The notes under the pieces are model-generated. The model had not been told where the DNA came from. It did no database searches and saw only the letters and a list, made by a program, of their open reading frames with translations. A program made the position numbers and the translations under genes. Shown one piece after another: positions 19,307 through 27,781 of a stretch of 64,000 nt of DNA. Position 1 is the first letter of the stretch. The number at the start of each line of letters is the position of its first letter. Source of the DNA: Caryophanales bacterium (lineage in GTDB: Bacteria; Bacillota; Bacilli; Exiguobacteriales; Exiguobacteriaceae); assembly GCA_902363455.1 (NCBI GenBank), contig CABJAC010000001.1, positions 310,001 through 374,000 of the forward strand, read 5' to 3'.

Positions 19307-20189
19307 AACGTTTGCCGACCTCCTCAATGAAGATATCCTGCAGGGACAGTTGATCCCAGACAAAACGTTCGACTCGGAATCCTTCGGTAATCAAGTGGCG
19401 CAACAATGAATCGGCGGCTTCTTTGGAAGCAACTTGTAACGTATGACCGGTTCCGTCCGATTCCACCTGCAAAATGCCGGGGAGTGCATCCCAAAGCAAG
19501 GGCGGCGCATCTGTCGTCAATAAGACACGCGTCTTGCCGTATCCGGCTTTGATATCCGGGAGATAACCGGCGACGACCGGCTTTCCGTGATCGAGGATGG
19601 CGACGTGTTCACACAATTCTTCGACGTGATCCATCCGGTGGCTGGAGAAGACGATTGTTGTCCCGTCCGCCGTTAATTTACGAACAGCTTTCTTGAGCTG
19701 TTCGACATTGACCGGATCAAGACCGCTGAACGGTTCATCTAAAATCAACAGCTCCGGTTTGTGCAGAACGGCAGAAATCAGTTGGATTTTCTGTTGATTT
19801 CCTTTGGATAATTGTTCGACCCGCATTTTTTCATATTGCGGAATTTGAAAATAATGTAACCAGTCGAGCAAAGACTGTTTCGCTTCTTTACGTTTCATGT
19901 CACGCAGTTCCGCGAGGAAAATCAATTGTTCATCCACGCGGATTTTCGGGTATAATCCGCGTTCTTCAGGAAGATAACCGATTTTTGATAAAGGAATCGG
20001 TTGTCCTTTCCATGTAATCGATCCTTCTGTCGGTTTCAACAGACCGAGTAACATCCGGAACGTCGTTGTTTTTCCGGCACCATTCGCACCGAGCAACCCA
20101 AAAATTTGACCTTCCGGCACTTCGAACGATAAATCATCGACCGCTGTGAACGTACCAAATTGTTTCGTGATGGCTTTGATTTCGAGCAT
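19296..20189 (-). CDS. ABC transporter ATPase (NatA/YhaQ-like)
   Basis: This 297-residue ATPase has Walker A LLGANGAGKTTT, signature QLSKGNQQK, Walker B LLILDEPFSGLD and switch histidine in FSSHRMD. It carries the C-terminal ~80-residue extension typical of the YhaQ/NatA group. It forms an exporter with the overlapping permease gene. The substrate is unknown; sodium ion or a drug are possibilities by family only. Confidence 0.88.
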   Translation of the reverse strand: MLEIKAITKQFGTFTAVDDLSFEVPEGQIFGLLGANGAGKTTTFRMLLGLLKPTEGSITWKGQPIPLSKIGYLPEERGLYPKIRVDEQLIFLAELRDMKRKEAKQSLLDWLHYFQIPQYEKMRVEQLSKGNQQKIQLISAVLHKPELLILDEPFSGLDPVNVEQLKKAVRKLTADGTTIVFSSHRMDHVEELCEHVAILDHGKPVVAGYLPDIKAGYGKTRVLLTTDAPPLLWDALPGILQVESDGTGHTLQVASKEAADSLLRHLITEGFRVERFVWDQLSLQDIFIEEVGKRYES

Positions 20190-20296
20190 CTCATCCGTCC
20201 TCCTTTAATTTGATGATCGTTTTTATGTAACCTATTCTCTCTTCTTACGTGTACATGGGAAAAAGGTTCCAGTCCTAACAAGAATGAGCATATGCG

Positions 20297-20325
20297 TTTA
20301 CTTTTAGTAAATTAGTTACTATTAT
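20297..20325 (+). promoter_or_regulatory. Promoter with overlapping palindromic operator for mhqO-mhqD
   Basis: A -35 TTTACT (20297-20302) and a -10 TATTAT (20320-20325) are 17 bases apart. Two overlapping palindromes cover the promoter: TTACT-TTT-AGTAA (20298-20310) and TAGTAA-ATTAG-TTACTA (20305-20321). This arrangement fits repression by a MarR or DUF24-type redox sensor such as those controlling mhq and azo genes in B. subtilis. The repressor is not in this window. Confidence 0.65.
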
Positions 20326-20363
20326 CGTGTTAAAGGGATGAAACAATGAGGGGGGAACGAATC

Positions 20364-21320
20364 ATGAAAACCAAAGGGATTCATCATATTACGGCAATGG
20401 TCGGCAATCCACAGGAAAATCTGGATTTCTACGGTACGTTGCTCGGATTACGGTTCGTCAAGAAAACTGTCAATTTTGACGATCCGGGTACGTATCATTT
20501 TTATTTTGGCAATGAATCCGGTGCGCCGGGAACGATCATTACCTTTTTTCCGTTTGAAGGAATTCAACAAGGAAAAGTCGGAGCAGGTCAAGTCGGTACG
20601 ACGGCATATGCGATTCCAGTTGGTGCCTACGGTTTTTGGAAAAACCGCTTGACCGAAAAACATGTCATGTTCAAAGAATCCGAACGATTTGGAGAACGAC
20701 AATTAGTCTTAATGGATCCACATGGCTTACAAATTGAATTGGTCGAACGAAGCAAAGGACCGAACAGCCGTTTTGAAATCGATGGAATCTCGACAGATGT
20801 TGCGATCAAAGGTTTTGCCGGAGCGACCTTATTGTCACATGATCCAGCAGATACGGCACGTCTTCTGACAGAAGCGTTCGGATTGACGATCGCTAAACGT
20901 TCCGAGACGATGGACCGGTATGAGGCGGAAGGTGAATTCGGAAATACCGTCGATATTCTGCATACGAATGTACCGGTTGGTCGTCCGGGTGCCGGAACGG
21001 TTCACCATATCGCGTGGCGGGCAGACGATCAGGTACAACAGCTGGACTGGATGAAACAGATCAATACGTTTGGATTGATGACGACAGAAGTCAAAGACCG
21101 CAGTTACTTCACGTCGATTTACTTCCATGACCGTGGTCGGATTTTGCATGAAATCGCAACCGACAATCCGGGATTTGAAGTCGATGAAGGATTTGAAGTC
21201 GATGAAGGATTTGAAGCACTGGGAGAAGACTTAAAATTACCGGAACAATTCGAAGCACACCGGGCGACGATCGAAGGTCATGTCGCACCAATCACATTAC
21301 CAAAGGGGAGACTTGTATGA
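20364..21320 (+). CDS. mhqO: Ring-cleaving dioxygenase, MhqO-like
   Basis: This 318-residue protein has two glyoxalase/VOC domains. The N-terminal MKTKGIHHITAMVGNPQ...FVKKTVNFDDPGTYHFYFG and the second-half TVHHIAWRADD and GRILHEIATD give the His/His/Glu metal site of extradiol dioxygenases. In B. subtilis the MhqO class protects against quinones and hydroquinones. ATG at 20364 has a G-rich ribosome site 9 bases upstream; the ATG at 20346 contains that site. It overlaps the next gene by 4 bases. An 18-base in-frame duplication lies near the C-terminus. Confidence 0.88.
   Translation: MKTKGIHHITAMVGNPQENLDFYGTLLGLRFVKKTVNFDDPGTYHFYFGNESGAPGTIITFFPFEGIQQGKVGAGQVGTTAYAIPVGAYGFWKNRLTEKHVMFKESERFGERQLVLMDPHGLQIELVERSKGPNSRFEIDGISTDVAIKGFAGATLLSHDPADTARLLTEAFGLTIAKRSETMDRYEAEGEFGNTVDILHTNVPVGRPGAGTVHHIAWRADDQVQQLDWMKQINTFGLMTTEVKDRSYFTSIYFHDRGRILHEIATDNPGFEVDEGFEVDEGFEALGEDLKLPEQFEAHRATIEGHVAPITLPKGRLV
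21171..21216 (+). repeat. 18-base tandem duplication inside mhqO
   Basis: GGATTTGAAGTCGATGAA occurs twice in direct succession (21171-21188, 21189-21206), followed by a partial third copy (21207-21216). It encodes GFEVDE-GFEVDE-GFEA and keeps the frame, extending a surface loop by six residues. Confidence 0.95.
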
Positions 21321-21916
21321 TTCATCTATTTGAACCGGCGAAACAACCGGGCGCACCGATTTTTCTTTTGTTACACGGAACAGGCGGGACGGAGCAAGAT
21401 TTGATTGGGCTCGTTTCACTGCTCAATCCGGATGCCGGCTATCTGTCGGTCCGGGGCGAAGTGACGGAAAACGGGATGCCGCGATTCTTTAAACGATTGG
21501 CGGAAGGCGTTTTTGATGAGGAAGATCTTGCCCTTCGCACTGCTCGCTTGATTGAGTTCGTTAAAGAAATGAGTCGTACTGCTGACTTTTCTCTTCAAGA
21601 TGTCATTCCGGTCGGTTACTCCAATGGCGCAAATATCGCGGCGAACATGATGTTTGAAGAACGTTTGTTTGAACAGGTGATACTGCTGCATCCGATGGTA
21701 CCGCGTCGTGGTGTGACATTACCGGATTCGTCACAGGTTCGAATCTTTATCGGAGCCGGAGCGAACGATCCGATTTGTCCGGCTTCAGAAACGGAAGACT
21801 TAAAACAAATCTTCGAGCAGGCCGGTGCGGATGTTGACGTGACGTGGTCGAACCACGGGCATCAACTCGTTATGCCGACAATCGAAGCTGCAGCAAGCTG
21901 GCTCGTCCAAAAATAA
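21317..21916 (+). CDS. mhqD: Carboxylesterase, MhqD-like
   Basis: This 199-residue alpha/beta hydrolase of the phospholipase/carboxylesterase group has oxyanion region LLHGTGGTEQD, nucleophile Ser in GYSNGAN, acid Asp in GAGANDPICP and His in SNHGHQL. The overlap with mhqO and the pairing of dioxygenase with esterase match the mhq genes that respond to quinone-like electrophiles in B. subtilis. The physiological substrate is unknown. Confidence 0.87.
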   Translation: MIHLFEPAKQPGAPIFLLLHGTGGTEQDLIGLVSLLNPDAGYLSVRGEVTENGMPRFFKRLAEGVFDEEDLALRTARLIEFVKEMSRTADFSLQDVIPVGYSNGANIAANMMFEERLFEQVILLHPMVPRRGVTLPDSSQVRIFIGAGANDPICPASETEDLKQIFEQAGADVDVTWSNHGHQLVMPTIEAAASWLVQK

Positions 21917-21922
21917 CGGCAC

Positions 21923-21979
21923 AAAAAGAGCATGGGATTCAGGAAGCAGATGTCCTGACATTCCATGCTCTTTTCTTTT
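21923..21979. terminator. Bidirectional terminator
   Basis: AAAAAGAGCATGG and CCATGCTCTTTT form a stem with a 27-base loop that can pair further. It lies between the mhq operon and a convergent gene and is T-rich on both exits. Confidence 0.85.
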
Positions 21980-21985
21980 TCATAT

Positions 21986-22453
21986 TCAAGCAGGATGATC
22001 GCTCTTAGGACGGGAATAGACGATGAGGACGCCGTGCTCGACGAGTTGGGTAGCGAGTGCTTCAATCGATTCTTGGGATGTTTTCGTTTGCGTGATGTGT
22101 TTGTAGAGGTGTCGGAGTTCGCGTCGCATCGGTTTACGGATCAACCACATGCTGTCGATGATGGGGCACCAGCTCAAAACGGTTTCATGACTGATGTAAA
22201 ACTGGGTTTGACGGTCAAGATACCGGATCCACCATTCATCGCGTGCCATTTTTAACAGGACGCCCGTCAGCAGGACAACGGTCAGGGAAAGTGGAATGCT
22301 TTCGTAAAAAGGAAGGTTTGCGAGTACTTCACGGATACCTGTGACAAGACTGAGCATCGTCCATCCAATGAGACCGATGACGAGCCAATAGCCAAAGTTG
22401 ACTGTACTTCGTTGCCGCATCATAACTCTTGGTTTAAGAATTGGAGTAGCCAT
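21986..22453 (-). CDS. Two-TM membrane protein of unknown function
   Basis: This ~155-residue protein has two TM helices (about 21-42 and 53-75) and a cytoplasmic C-terminal half rich in charged residues (YISHETVLSWCPIIDSMWLIRKPMRR). I do not recognise a family. ATG at 22453 has AAGGAGGT 7 bases upstream; the in-frame GTG within that site is rejected. It is monocistronic. Confidence 0.7.
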   Translation of the reverse strand: MATPILKPRVMMRQRSTVNFGYWLVIGLIGWTMLSLVTGIREVLANLPFYESIPLSLTVVLLTGVLLKMARDEWWIRYLDRQTQFYISHETVLSWCPIIDSMWLIRKPMRRELRHLYKHITQTKTSQESIEALATQLVEHGVLIVYSRPKSDHPA

Positions 22454-22631
22454 CAGAATCACCTCCTTGTTAAATAATCGAATTTTCTGACAATTTATAG
22501 TTGTCCTTCTACTATAGTTACTTTTTCCCGAAACGTCCAGTCCTTAGACATAGAAAATGTGTTTCTTTCTTGACGAATTTCGTGTACGCTAAAAAAAGAA
22601 AGTGAACGGTTACATATAAGGGGGAAAAAAG

Positions 22632-22733
22632 ATGGATCAAGTCGTGTGGATCGCAGTCGGTATCGTTGCAATCGCTGTATTCTCAGCATCGAGCATCGCC
22701 GCATACATGGGTGTCAAAAACCAAGAAGATTAA
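22632..22733 (+). CDS. 33-residue single-TM membrane peptide
   Basis: A short reading frame encodes a hydrophobic helix at residues ~5-25 (VVWIAVGIVAIAVFSASSIA) and a polar C-terminus GVKNQED. A run of five G lies about 8 bases before the ATG, and a strong terminator begins 30 bases after the stop, so it looks like a complete small gene. The family is unknown. Such peptides often modulate membrane complexes, but nothing here shows a partner. Confidence 0.65.
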   Translation: MDQVVWIAVGIVAIAVFSASSIAAYMGVKNQED

Positions 22734-22762
22734 TGGTGTGGTATACGCCATTGCAAGAATGT

Positions 22763-22803
22763 TAAAAAGGAGATTCCGATTTTTTACGGAATCTCCTTTT
22801 TAA
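22763..22803. terminator. Bidirectional terminator
   Basis: AAAAAGGAGATTCCG and CGGAATCTCCTTTTT form a 15-base perfect stem around ATTTTTTA. It serves the small membrane peptide gene and the convergent SGNH hydrolase gene. Confidence 0.9.
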
Positions 22804-22814
22804 CGTCCTTCATT

Positions 22815-23555
22815 TCATTTGTTTTCCGTAATCTGAAGACGTTCGGCAAACGGTTTTAACGCGTCACTCCATCTTAAATAGCCGTCTCCGACTAAATGAA
22901 GACCATCGTACGTGATTCGATTTTGGAGATAACCCTGTTGATTGGTCAGTGCGGGACGTAAGTCGACGAACTTTGCTCCAACAGATTTTGCGAGCTGTTC
23001 GAGGTTACGGTTCAGTGCTTCAACATCCCGGTTGATCCGGACAGAATCGGAATACTTTGGAGCAACAGGAAGTGTTGACTGAATAATGACATCGATGTTA
23101 TTTTTTCGGAGCGTCGTCACAATCGTCGTCATATTTTCTGTGATCGTCGGAATCGGGGTAAAGTGACGAATGTCATTGATGCCGCCCATCAGGAAAACAC
23201 GTTTTGGTTTCATCTCAACGATCAGATCCAATCGTGTCAAAAATCCTTCTGTCGTATCACCCGGGATTCCGAAGTTGACAATCGTTGGATCATCAAGCAG
23301 AATCCGCCAATCACCAAAGTTCGTCATGGAGTCACCTAGCATGACAGAATTCGGAGATTTTGGGTATTGATAAGTATGAAAGAGACTATTCAAGCGGACG
23401 TAGTTTGGATTTTTTGTATATTGAAATGTAGTGGTAGGTTGTGTAGTAGTAGCAGGAAAGACCTGCTCAAACAACTCAATCGGCTTGCGTCCGATCAACA
23501 GAGCGAGGAGGACGATGTTTGCGACGACCGAGAGAATGACTAGTGCTTTTTTCAT
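22815..23555 (-). CDS. Membrane-anchored SGNH/GDSL hydrolase
   Basis: This ~246-residue protein has an N-terminal TM or signal anchor (~4-22) and SGNH blocks: GDSMTNFG (catalytic Ser), the glycine in FGIPGDTT, GGINDIRH (Asn) and DGLHLVGDGY (Asp/His). It is predicted to act outside the membrane as an esterase or deacetylase. ATG at 23555 is chosen because longer starts would run into the divergent acyltransferase gene, whose ATG is 43 bases away. The divergent acyltransferase suggests an acylation/deacylation pair for an envelope polymer. Confidence 0.85.
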   Translation of the reverse strand: MKKALVILSVVANIVLLALLIGRKPIELFEQVFPATTTQPTTTFQYTKNPNYVRLNSLFHTYQYPKSPNSVMLGDSMTNFGDWRILLDDPTIVNFGIPGDTTEGFLTRLDLIVEMKPKRVFLMGGINDIRHFTPIPTITENMTTIVTTLRKNNIDVIIQSTLPVAPKYSDSVRINRDVEALNRNLEQLAKSVGAKFVDLRPALTNQQGYLQNRITYDGLHLVGDGYLRWSDALKPFAERLQITENK

Positions 23556-23598
23556 AAAACAATCGTTCCTTTCGAGGGAGTATAAGGGGTAGTGTAAC

Positions 23599-24666
23599 AT
23601 GAATCGAAATCCATGGTTTGATAATATTAAAGGATTCCTTGTCATTTTTGTTGTAATCGGTCATATGCTGACGGATTTACGGTTTGATTACGACGGGAAA
23701 TTGCTTGAAACCGTTTATTTGGTCATCTACGCGTTCCATATGCCATTATTCATTATCTTGAGCGGTTATTTCTTCCGCGAAAATAAATACTTGCGCGTCA
23801 TCCAGCTGTTTGCCGTCTACTGTGTGTGGCAACTGTTGATTGGTTCTTGGGCTACCTTCAACGATGGGATGCCTCTTTTATCGGGTGAGAACATCGGAAC
23901 GCATCTGTTGCGGCCGTACTGGGCACTTTGGTATCTGTTTGTCATGGTCGTCTGGTATATCGTGACACCGTACGTCGTCCACTTAAGAGGCTACGTCTGG
24001 TTCGGGTTGGCCTTTGCTTTGTTATACGGTTTTGAACTCGAAAATACAGGTTTCCTTGCTTTACGGAAATTGATCATGTTTTATCCGTATTTCCTTCTCG
24101 GGAACTACTTATCGGAACATGAATTCATTCGGATTTTTGAAATGCCGAAAAATTTTAAACGGCGTATGAATGTCCGGTTGATCGGCGGACTGGCATTTGC
24201 GAGTGTCGTCGGTTTCCTTCTATATGAGGCATGGCGTGACACACCGGAAGAAATCATCGCTTTGGCGAATGCCTTCAAACACCGTTTTCCGTACGTGGAT
24301 CAATATGACAGTGATGCGTGGATCGGTGTGTTGAAACACAGTGTCATCTACTTCCTGTCGATTACAGCATCCCTTGGATTCATGATGCTTGTACCGATGC
24401 GTCGTCTTCCGCTCGTGACGCAGGCAGGGGAGCTGAGTTTATATGTGTATCTCCTTCATGTCTTTTTCGTCATGGCGTGGCGGCAGTACGTAACAGAAGC
24501 GTTTGTACCCGAACCGTGGCTCGCAATGCTCATCGTCACCGGTGTTGCGTTATTGATTGTCGGGGTGATCATTCATCCGGTCATTGTCCGTCTCCTGCGT
24601 CCACTGATCGAAATCGATATTCGACCAATCGTCGAAGAGCGAGAAGACCTTTCAAAAAAAGGTTAA
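23599..24666 (+). CDS. Membrane acyltransferase 3 family protein
   Basis: This 355-residue integral membrane protein has about ten TMs. The N-terminus RNPWFDNIKGFLVIFVVIGH contains the family's catalytic-site histidine, and FHMPLFIILSGYFF is the second family signature. Such proteins transfer O-acyl groups to sugars or polymers at the cell surface. AAGGGG lies 9 bases before the ATG. The gene is divergent from the SGNH hydrolase. The acceptor is unknown. Confidence 0.87.
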   Translation: MNRNPWFDNIKGFLVIFVVIGHMLTDLRFDYDGKLLETVYLVIYAFHMPLFIILSGYFFRENKYLRVIQLFAVYCVWQLLIGSWATFNDGMPLLSGENIGTHLLRPYWALWYLFVMVVWYIVTPYVVHLRGYVWFGLAFALLYGFELENTGFLALRKLIMFYPYFLLGNYLSEHEFIRIFEMPKNFKRRMNVRLIGGLAFASVVGFLLYEAWRDTPEEIIALANAFKHRFPYVDQYDSDAWIGVLKHSVIYFLSITASLGFMMLVPMRRLPLVTQAGELSLYVYLLHVFFVMAWRQYVTEAFVPEPWLAMLIVTGVALLIVGVIIHPVIVRLLRPLIEIDIRPIVEEREDLSKKG

Positions 24667-24717
24667 ATGCTATACACTTTAAAGTAGAGCGATTAATAGA
24701 TGAAGGGCGTGGAATAT

Positions 24718-25050
24718 ATGTCATATAACTTAAACAATGCGGATGGCGTCGTAAACGTTTCCCAACAGGTCATTGAGGTCATTGCTGGAGTAGCAGTCCA
24801 AGAAACAGAAGGGATTGCGTTTACACAGGATGATTCGAAGTTGCAGGAAAAACAGATGGTTAAACTCGTGAAGGTGGAGGATGTTGACGGAGCCATTACA
24901 GTCAGCTTGTCCGTGCATATCAAATACGGGATGTCGATTATCAAAACTGCAGGGAAAGTACAGGAACGGATTGCACAGGACATGGAAAACATGTTGGCGT
25001 TTCAGCCGAAAGCAATCAATGTTCGGGTCATCGGATTGCTAAAAGGATAA
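24718..25050 (+). CDS. Asp23/Gls24 (YqhY/YloU-like) family protein
   Basis: This ~110-residue protein has the family core VVNVSQQVIEVIAGVAVQETEGI, a middle strand-rich part (ITVSLSVHIKYGMSI) and FQPKAINVRVIGL at the end. Asp23 proteins are small cytoplasmic proteins tied to envelope stress or lipid homeostasis; the exact role here is not clear. I prefer ATG 24718 over 24700 on family alignment, though neither has a strong ribosome site. Confidence 0.8.
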   Translation: MSYNLNNADGVVNVSQQVIEVIAGVAVQETEGIAFTQDDSKLQEKQMVKLVKVEDVDGAITVSLSVHIKYGMSIIKTAGKVQERIAQDMENMLAFQPKAINVRVIGLLKG

Positions 25051-25056
25051 TAACCT

Positions 25057-25137
25057 AAAACTCTCTTCTACTGAGGCATTCAAAAAACGCGTAATCAGCG
25101 AAAAAGGAATGCTCCCTTCAGAAGAGAGTTTTTTGTT
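25057..25137 (+). terminator. Terminator after the Asp23 gene
   Basis: AAAACTCTCTTCT..CTGA pairs with TCAG.AAGAGAGTTTTTT across a ~45-base apical region that can form further pairs. The 3' side ends in six T. Confidence 0.8.
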
Positions 25138-25163
25138 TTTAAGAAAGGAAAAACAATATATTT

Positions 25164-25230
25164 TTGATAACGCTTGCAAAGAGAAAGATGAACAGGTAAA
25201 ATTATTTTTGAGGCAAGTGCAATCGTTTGC
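25164..25230 (+). promoter_or_regulatory. pgmB promoter with two cre/LacI-type sites
   Basis: A -35 TTGCAA (25174-25179) and a -10 TAAAAT (25197-25202) are exactly 17 bases apart. TTGATAACGCTTGCA (25164-25178) overlaps the -35 and differs from the cre consensus WTGNAANCGNWNNCW at one position. GCAATCGTTTGC (25219-25230) just downstream of the expected start is a near-perfect LacI-family palindrome and fits the cre core. Carbon catabolite control by CcpA, and/or a maltose-type LacI repressor, is inferred. Confidence 0.65.
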
Positions 25231-25286
25231 GCAAATCATTCGATTTCTTGTCTTTCATGTACGATGAAAGAAAGGATGGATGTCGG

Positions 25287-25949
25287 ATGGCACCAACGAT
25301 TGAAGCGGTCATTTTTGATTTAGACGGCGTGATTACCGATACAGCCGAGTATCATTATTTGGCTTGGAAACAACTAGGTGAGGAGTTGGATATTCCGTTC
25401 GACCGGGATTTCAATGAAACACTAAAAGGCGTCAGTCGAACTGATTCGCTAGAGCGGATTTTAACACTTGGCGGAAAGCAGGATGCTTTTACGGATCAAG
25501 AGAAAAGTATGCTCGCGACGAAAAAGAACGATCATTATGTCACGTTGATCCAACATATCTCAGAACAGGATATTTTGCCGGGAATCATTGCATTTTTGGA
25601 TGAAATTCGTGACGCTGGGCTGAAGATCGGAATGGCATCGGCTTCTAAAAATGCGTTGATGGTCGTTGAGGCACTTGGAGTCCGGCACTATTTTGATGAC
25701 ATCGTCGATGCAGCAACTGTTGCCCAGTCAAAACCACACCCTGAAGTGTTTTTACGGGCAGCGGAAGCGCTTGACGTCGCACCCGACCGTTGTATTGGTG
25801 TAGAAGATGCAGCGGCGGGAATTACGGCGATTCATGCAGCAGGTATGTATGCGGTTGGAGTCGGTCCGGAAACGGCGTTACATGAGGCAGACTATCGTGT
25901 CGATTCGACGGATTTGCTTTCCCTTGAGCAAATTCTAGCTAGTCGCTAA
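25287..25949 (+). CDS. pgmB: Beta-phosphoglucomutase
   Basis: This 220-residue HAD-superfamily enzyme converts beta-glucose 1-phosphate to glucose 6-phosphate after maltose or trehalose phosphorolysis. FDLDGVITDT gives nucleophile Asp and acid/base Asp; LKGVSR, MASASKN, SKPHPEVFL and GVEDAAAGI follow in the usual order for PgmB. I place the start at ATG 25287, with GAAAGGA ~11 bases upstream. The partner disaccharide phosphorylase is not in the window. cre-like sites upstream agree with a sugar-use gene. Confidence 0.88.
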   Translation: MAPTIEAVIFDLDGVITDTAEYHYLAWKQLGEELDIPFDRDFNETLKGVSRTDSLERILTLGGKQDAFTDQEKSMLATKKNDHYVTLIQHISEQDILPGIIAFLDEIRDAGLKIGMASASKNALMVVEALGVRHYFDDIVDAATVAQSKPHPEVFLRAAEALDVAPDRCIGVEDAAAGITAIHAAGMYAVGVGPETALHEADYRVDSTDLLSLEQILASR

Positions 25950-26118
25950 GGAACATCCGCTATTCCCTGATGGCGGATCGTTTCATCTGATTGATCTCTT
26001 TTCATGTGAGGATAAGAAGAAAGGACGGCTTCCCTGAGCTGTTCTTTCAAACACGAACATTGGAGACGGTTATCTTTTAAGATGCCTGCTCTGATGTTTT
26101 TTTGATTTTGATCAATTC

Positions 26119-26166
26119 AAAAACGAAGGATGTTTTGCTGATTGAGCAAAACATCCTTCGTTTTTT
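26119..26166. terminator. Bidirectional terminator
   Basis: AAAACGAAGGATGTTTTGCT and its complement surround GATTGA, giving a ~20-base stem with T runs on both exits. It separates pgmB from the convergent amidase gene. Confidence 0.92.
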
Positions 26167-26182
26167 GTTGATTCATACAGAA

Positions 26183-27487
26183 TTAAAGAGAAGATAAGAT
26201 ACCGTTCGCCAAAGCATCAGCGAAGCGCTCTTGATAATACGGAGAGACCAGTTTAGAACGATCTGAAGCGTTCGAAAGGAAACCAAGTTCTGTTAAGACG
26301 GCAGGCGCGTTCGTGCCGCGGAGAACAGCAAGGTTGCCAAAACGGATACCACGATCACGGAGTCCGGCAGTACTTACGACATTTTGTTGCAGTTTCCGTG
26401 CCAAATTGACGGATGACGTGCCACGGTAGTAGAAGTTTTCAGCTCCATAGGCAGCAGTTGAAGTAGACGCATTCACATGAATACTTACAAAAAGGTTTGT
26501 TTTGTGGGCATTCGAGATCCAGCTGCGCTCTGACAATGATGGATAGTAATCATTTGTATAGCGTGTTAGTTTTAAATCCACTTTTCCAGCGAGACGTGAA
26601 GCTAAAAGCTTTGTCACAGACATGACGATGTCACGTTCGTAAATGCCGTAGCGTGCTGCACCGACATCGTGTCCACCGTGTCCAGGATCAAGAACGACTA
26701 ACGGACGATTGGACATACTTGGTTGGAACAACGATAAATATGTTGCCTCTACGTAACCGGAGCGACCATCGTTTGTCCGAACCGGAACAAAACCACGTGT
26801 CTTATGGAGATAGTTGCTGACGGTTACAGCAGTCCCACGCGGAAGAGTTCCAATAGAAGAACTTAATGAACTGGCGCCTGACCGCAATGTAACGGATGTC
26901 ATGGCCGGAACAAGCACGTACATCTTTGTTCCTGTATAATCGACGACAGCTGATTGTGGTGGAAGCGAAGCAGAGCCGGATGCAGATTTCTTTAAATAGC
27001 TTCCGGAGACATAACCCGTTTTGCCGCCGTATGACAGTTTGTACCAGTTGTCAACACGATAACTCGATGTGACGACCTTCCCTTTAGGAATCGTCAGCAG
27101 CTTAGAAGCCGTAGATGATCCCGAAGAACGGAGATTCAAAGCATCCAGTGTTATGTAATTTGTTTTTGCGAATGTTGTCCCGGCTAGCATCGGATCAACT
27201 TTTTTCAAGTAAGCACCGGCAACATAACCTGTTTTTCCGCTGTAAGATACTTTATACCAAGTGCCTTCTTTATAAGTCGAAACAAGGTATTTCCCTTTAG
27301 GAATAGCTAGAAGTTTTTTCGATGACATAGATGTCGATGTTCTGAGGTTCAGAAGATCAAGTGTCTGATAAGTGGTTTTTGAGAACGTCGTACCTGAAGC
27401 AGCTGAGACACTATAGGGAGTCAAAGCGAAAGAAAACAAAAGGCATGAAACTAAGATGATGACGGGTAATGCGATAAACTTTTTCAA
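26183..27487 (-). CDS. Secreted N-acetylmuramoyl-L-alanine amidase with three SH3 domains
   Basis: The signal peptide (~1-30, ending SVSAASG) is followed by three bacterial SH3 repeats (about 33-95, 103-168 and 186-255), the first two very alike (LNLRTS...GYVAGAYLKK and LNLRSS...GYVSGSYLKK). An Amidase_3 domain (~264-432) has zinc/catalytic residues in LDPGHGG, YERDIV, FVSIHVNAS and TELGFLSN. It cleaves the MurNAc-Ala bond in peptidoglycan, with the SH3 domains holding it to the wall. It is a plausible, unproven client of the nearby SecA2 system. Confidence 0.93.
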   Translation of the reverse strand: MKKFIALPVIILVSCLLFSFALTPYSVSAASGTTFSKTTYQTLDLLNLRTSTSMSSKKLLAIPKGKYLVSTYKEGTWYKVSYSGKTGYVAGAYLKKVDPMLAGTTFAKTNYITLDALNLRSSGSSTASKLLTIPKGKVVTSSYRVDNWYKLSYGGKTGYVSGSYLKKSASGSASLPPQSAVVDYTGTKMYVLVPAMTSVTLRSGASSLSSSIGTLPRGTAVTVSNYLHKTRGFVPVRTNDGRSGYVEATYLSLFQPSMSNRPLVVLDPGHGGHDVGAARYGIYERDIVMSVTKLLASRLAGKVDLKLTRYTNDYYPSLSERSWISNAHKTNLFVSIHVNASTSTAAYGAENFYYRGTSSVNLARKLQQNVVSTAGLRDRGIRFGNLAVLRGTNAPAVLTELGFLSNASDRSKLVSPYYQERFADALANGILSSL

Positions 27488-27781
27488 TTGAATGTTCCTC
27501 CTTTAAATCGGTGAGTCAAGCAGCATAAAAACTATAAAATATAAATGTTATTAAAATATATGTTTTTAAAAAATAAATGTATGTTCGAAATCGTCTCCTT
27601 TCTGTTAAGATGAAAATGGAAAAAATATTTAAGGAATAATTGTTGAATGTTACAAAAAAATTAAATTTATAAAAAAATCATATATTAATCTGTAAAAAAA
27701 GTGGTTACAATATTTCAAAAAACATACAAATGAAATATTATTGAAACAAATATGTATAATTTTAGAAAAGAGGGTAATGGA

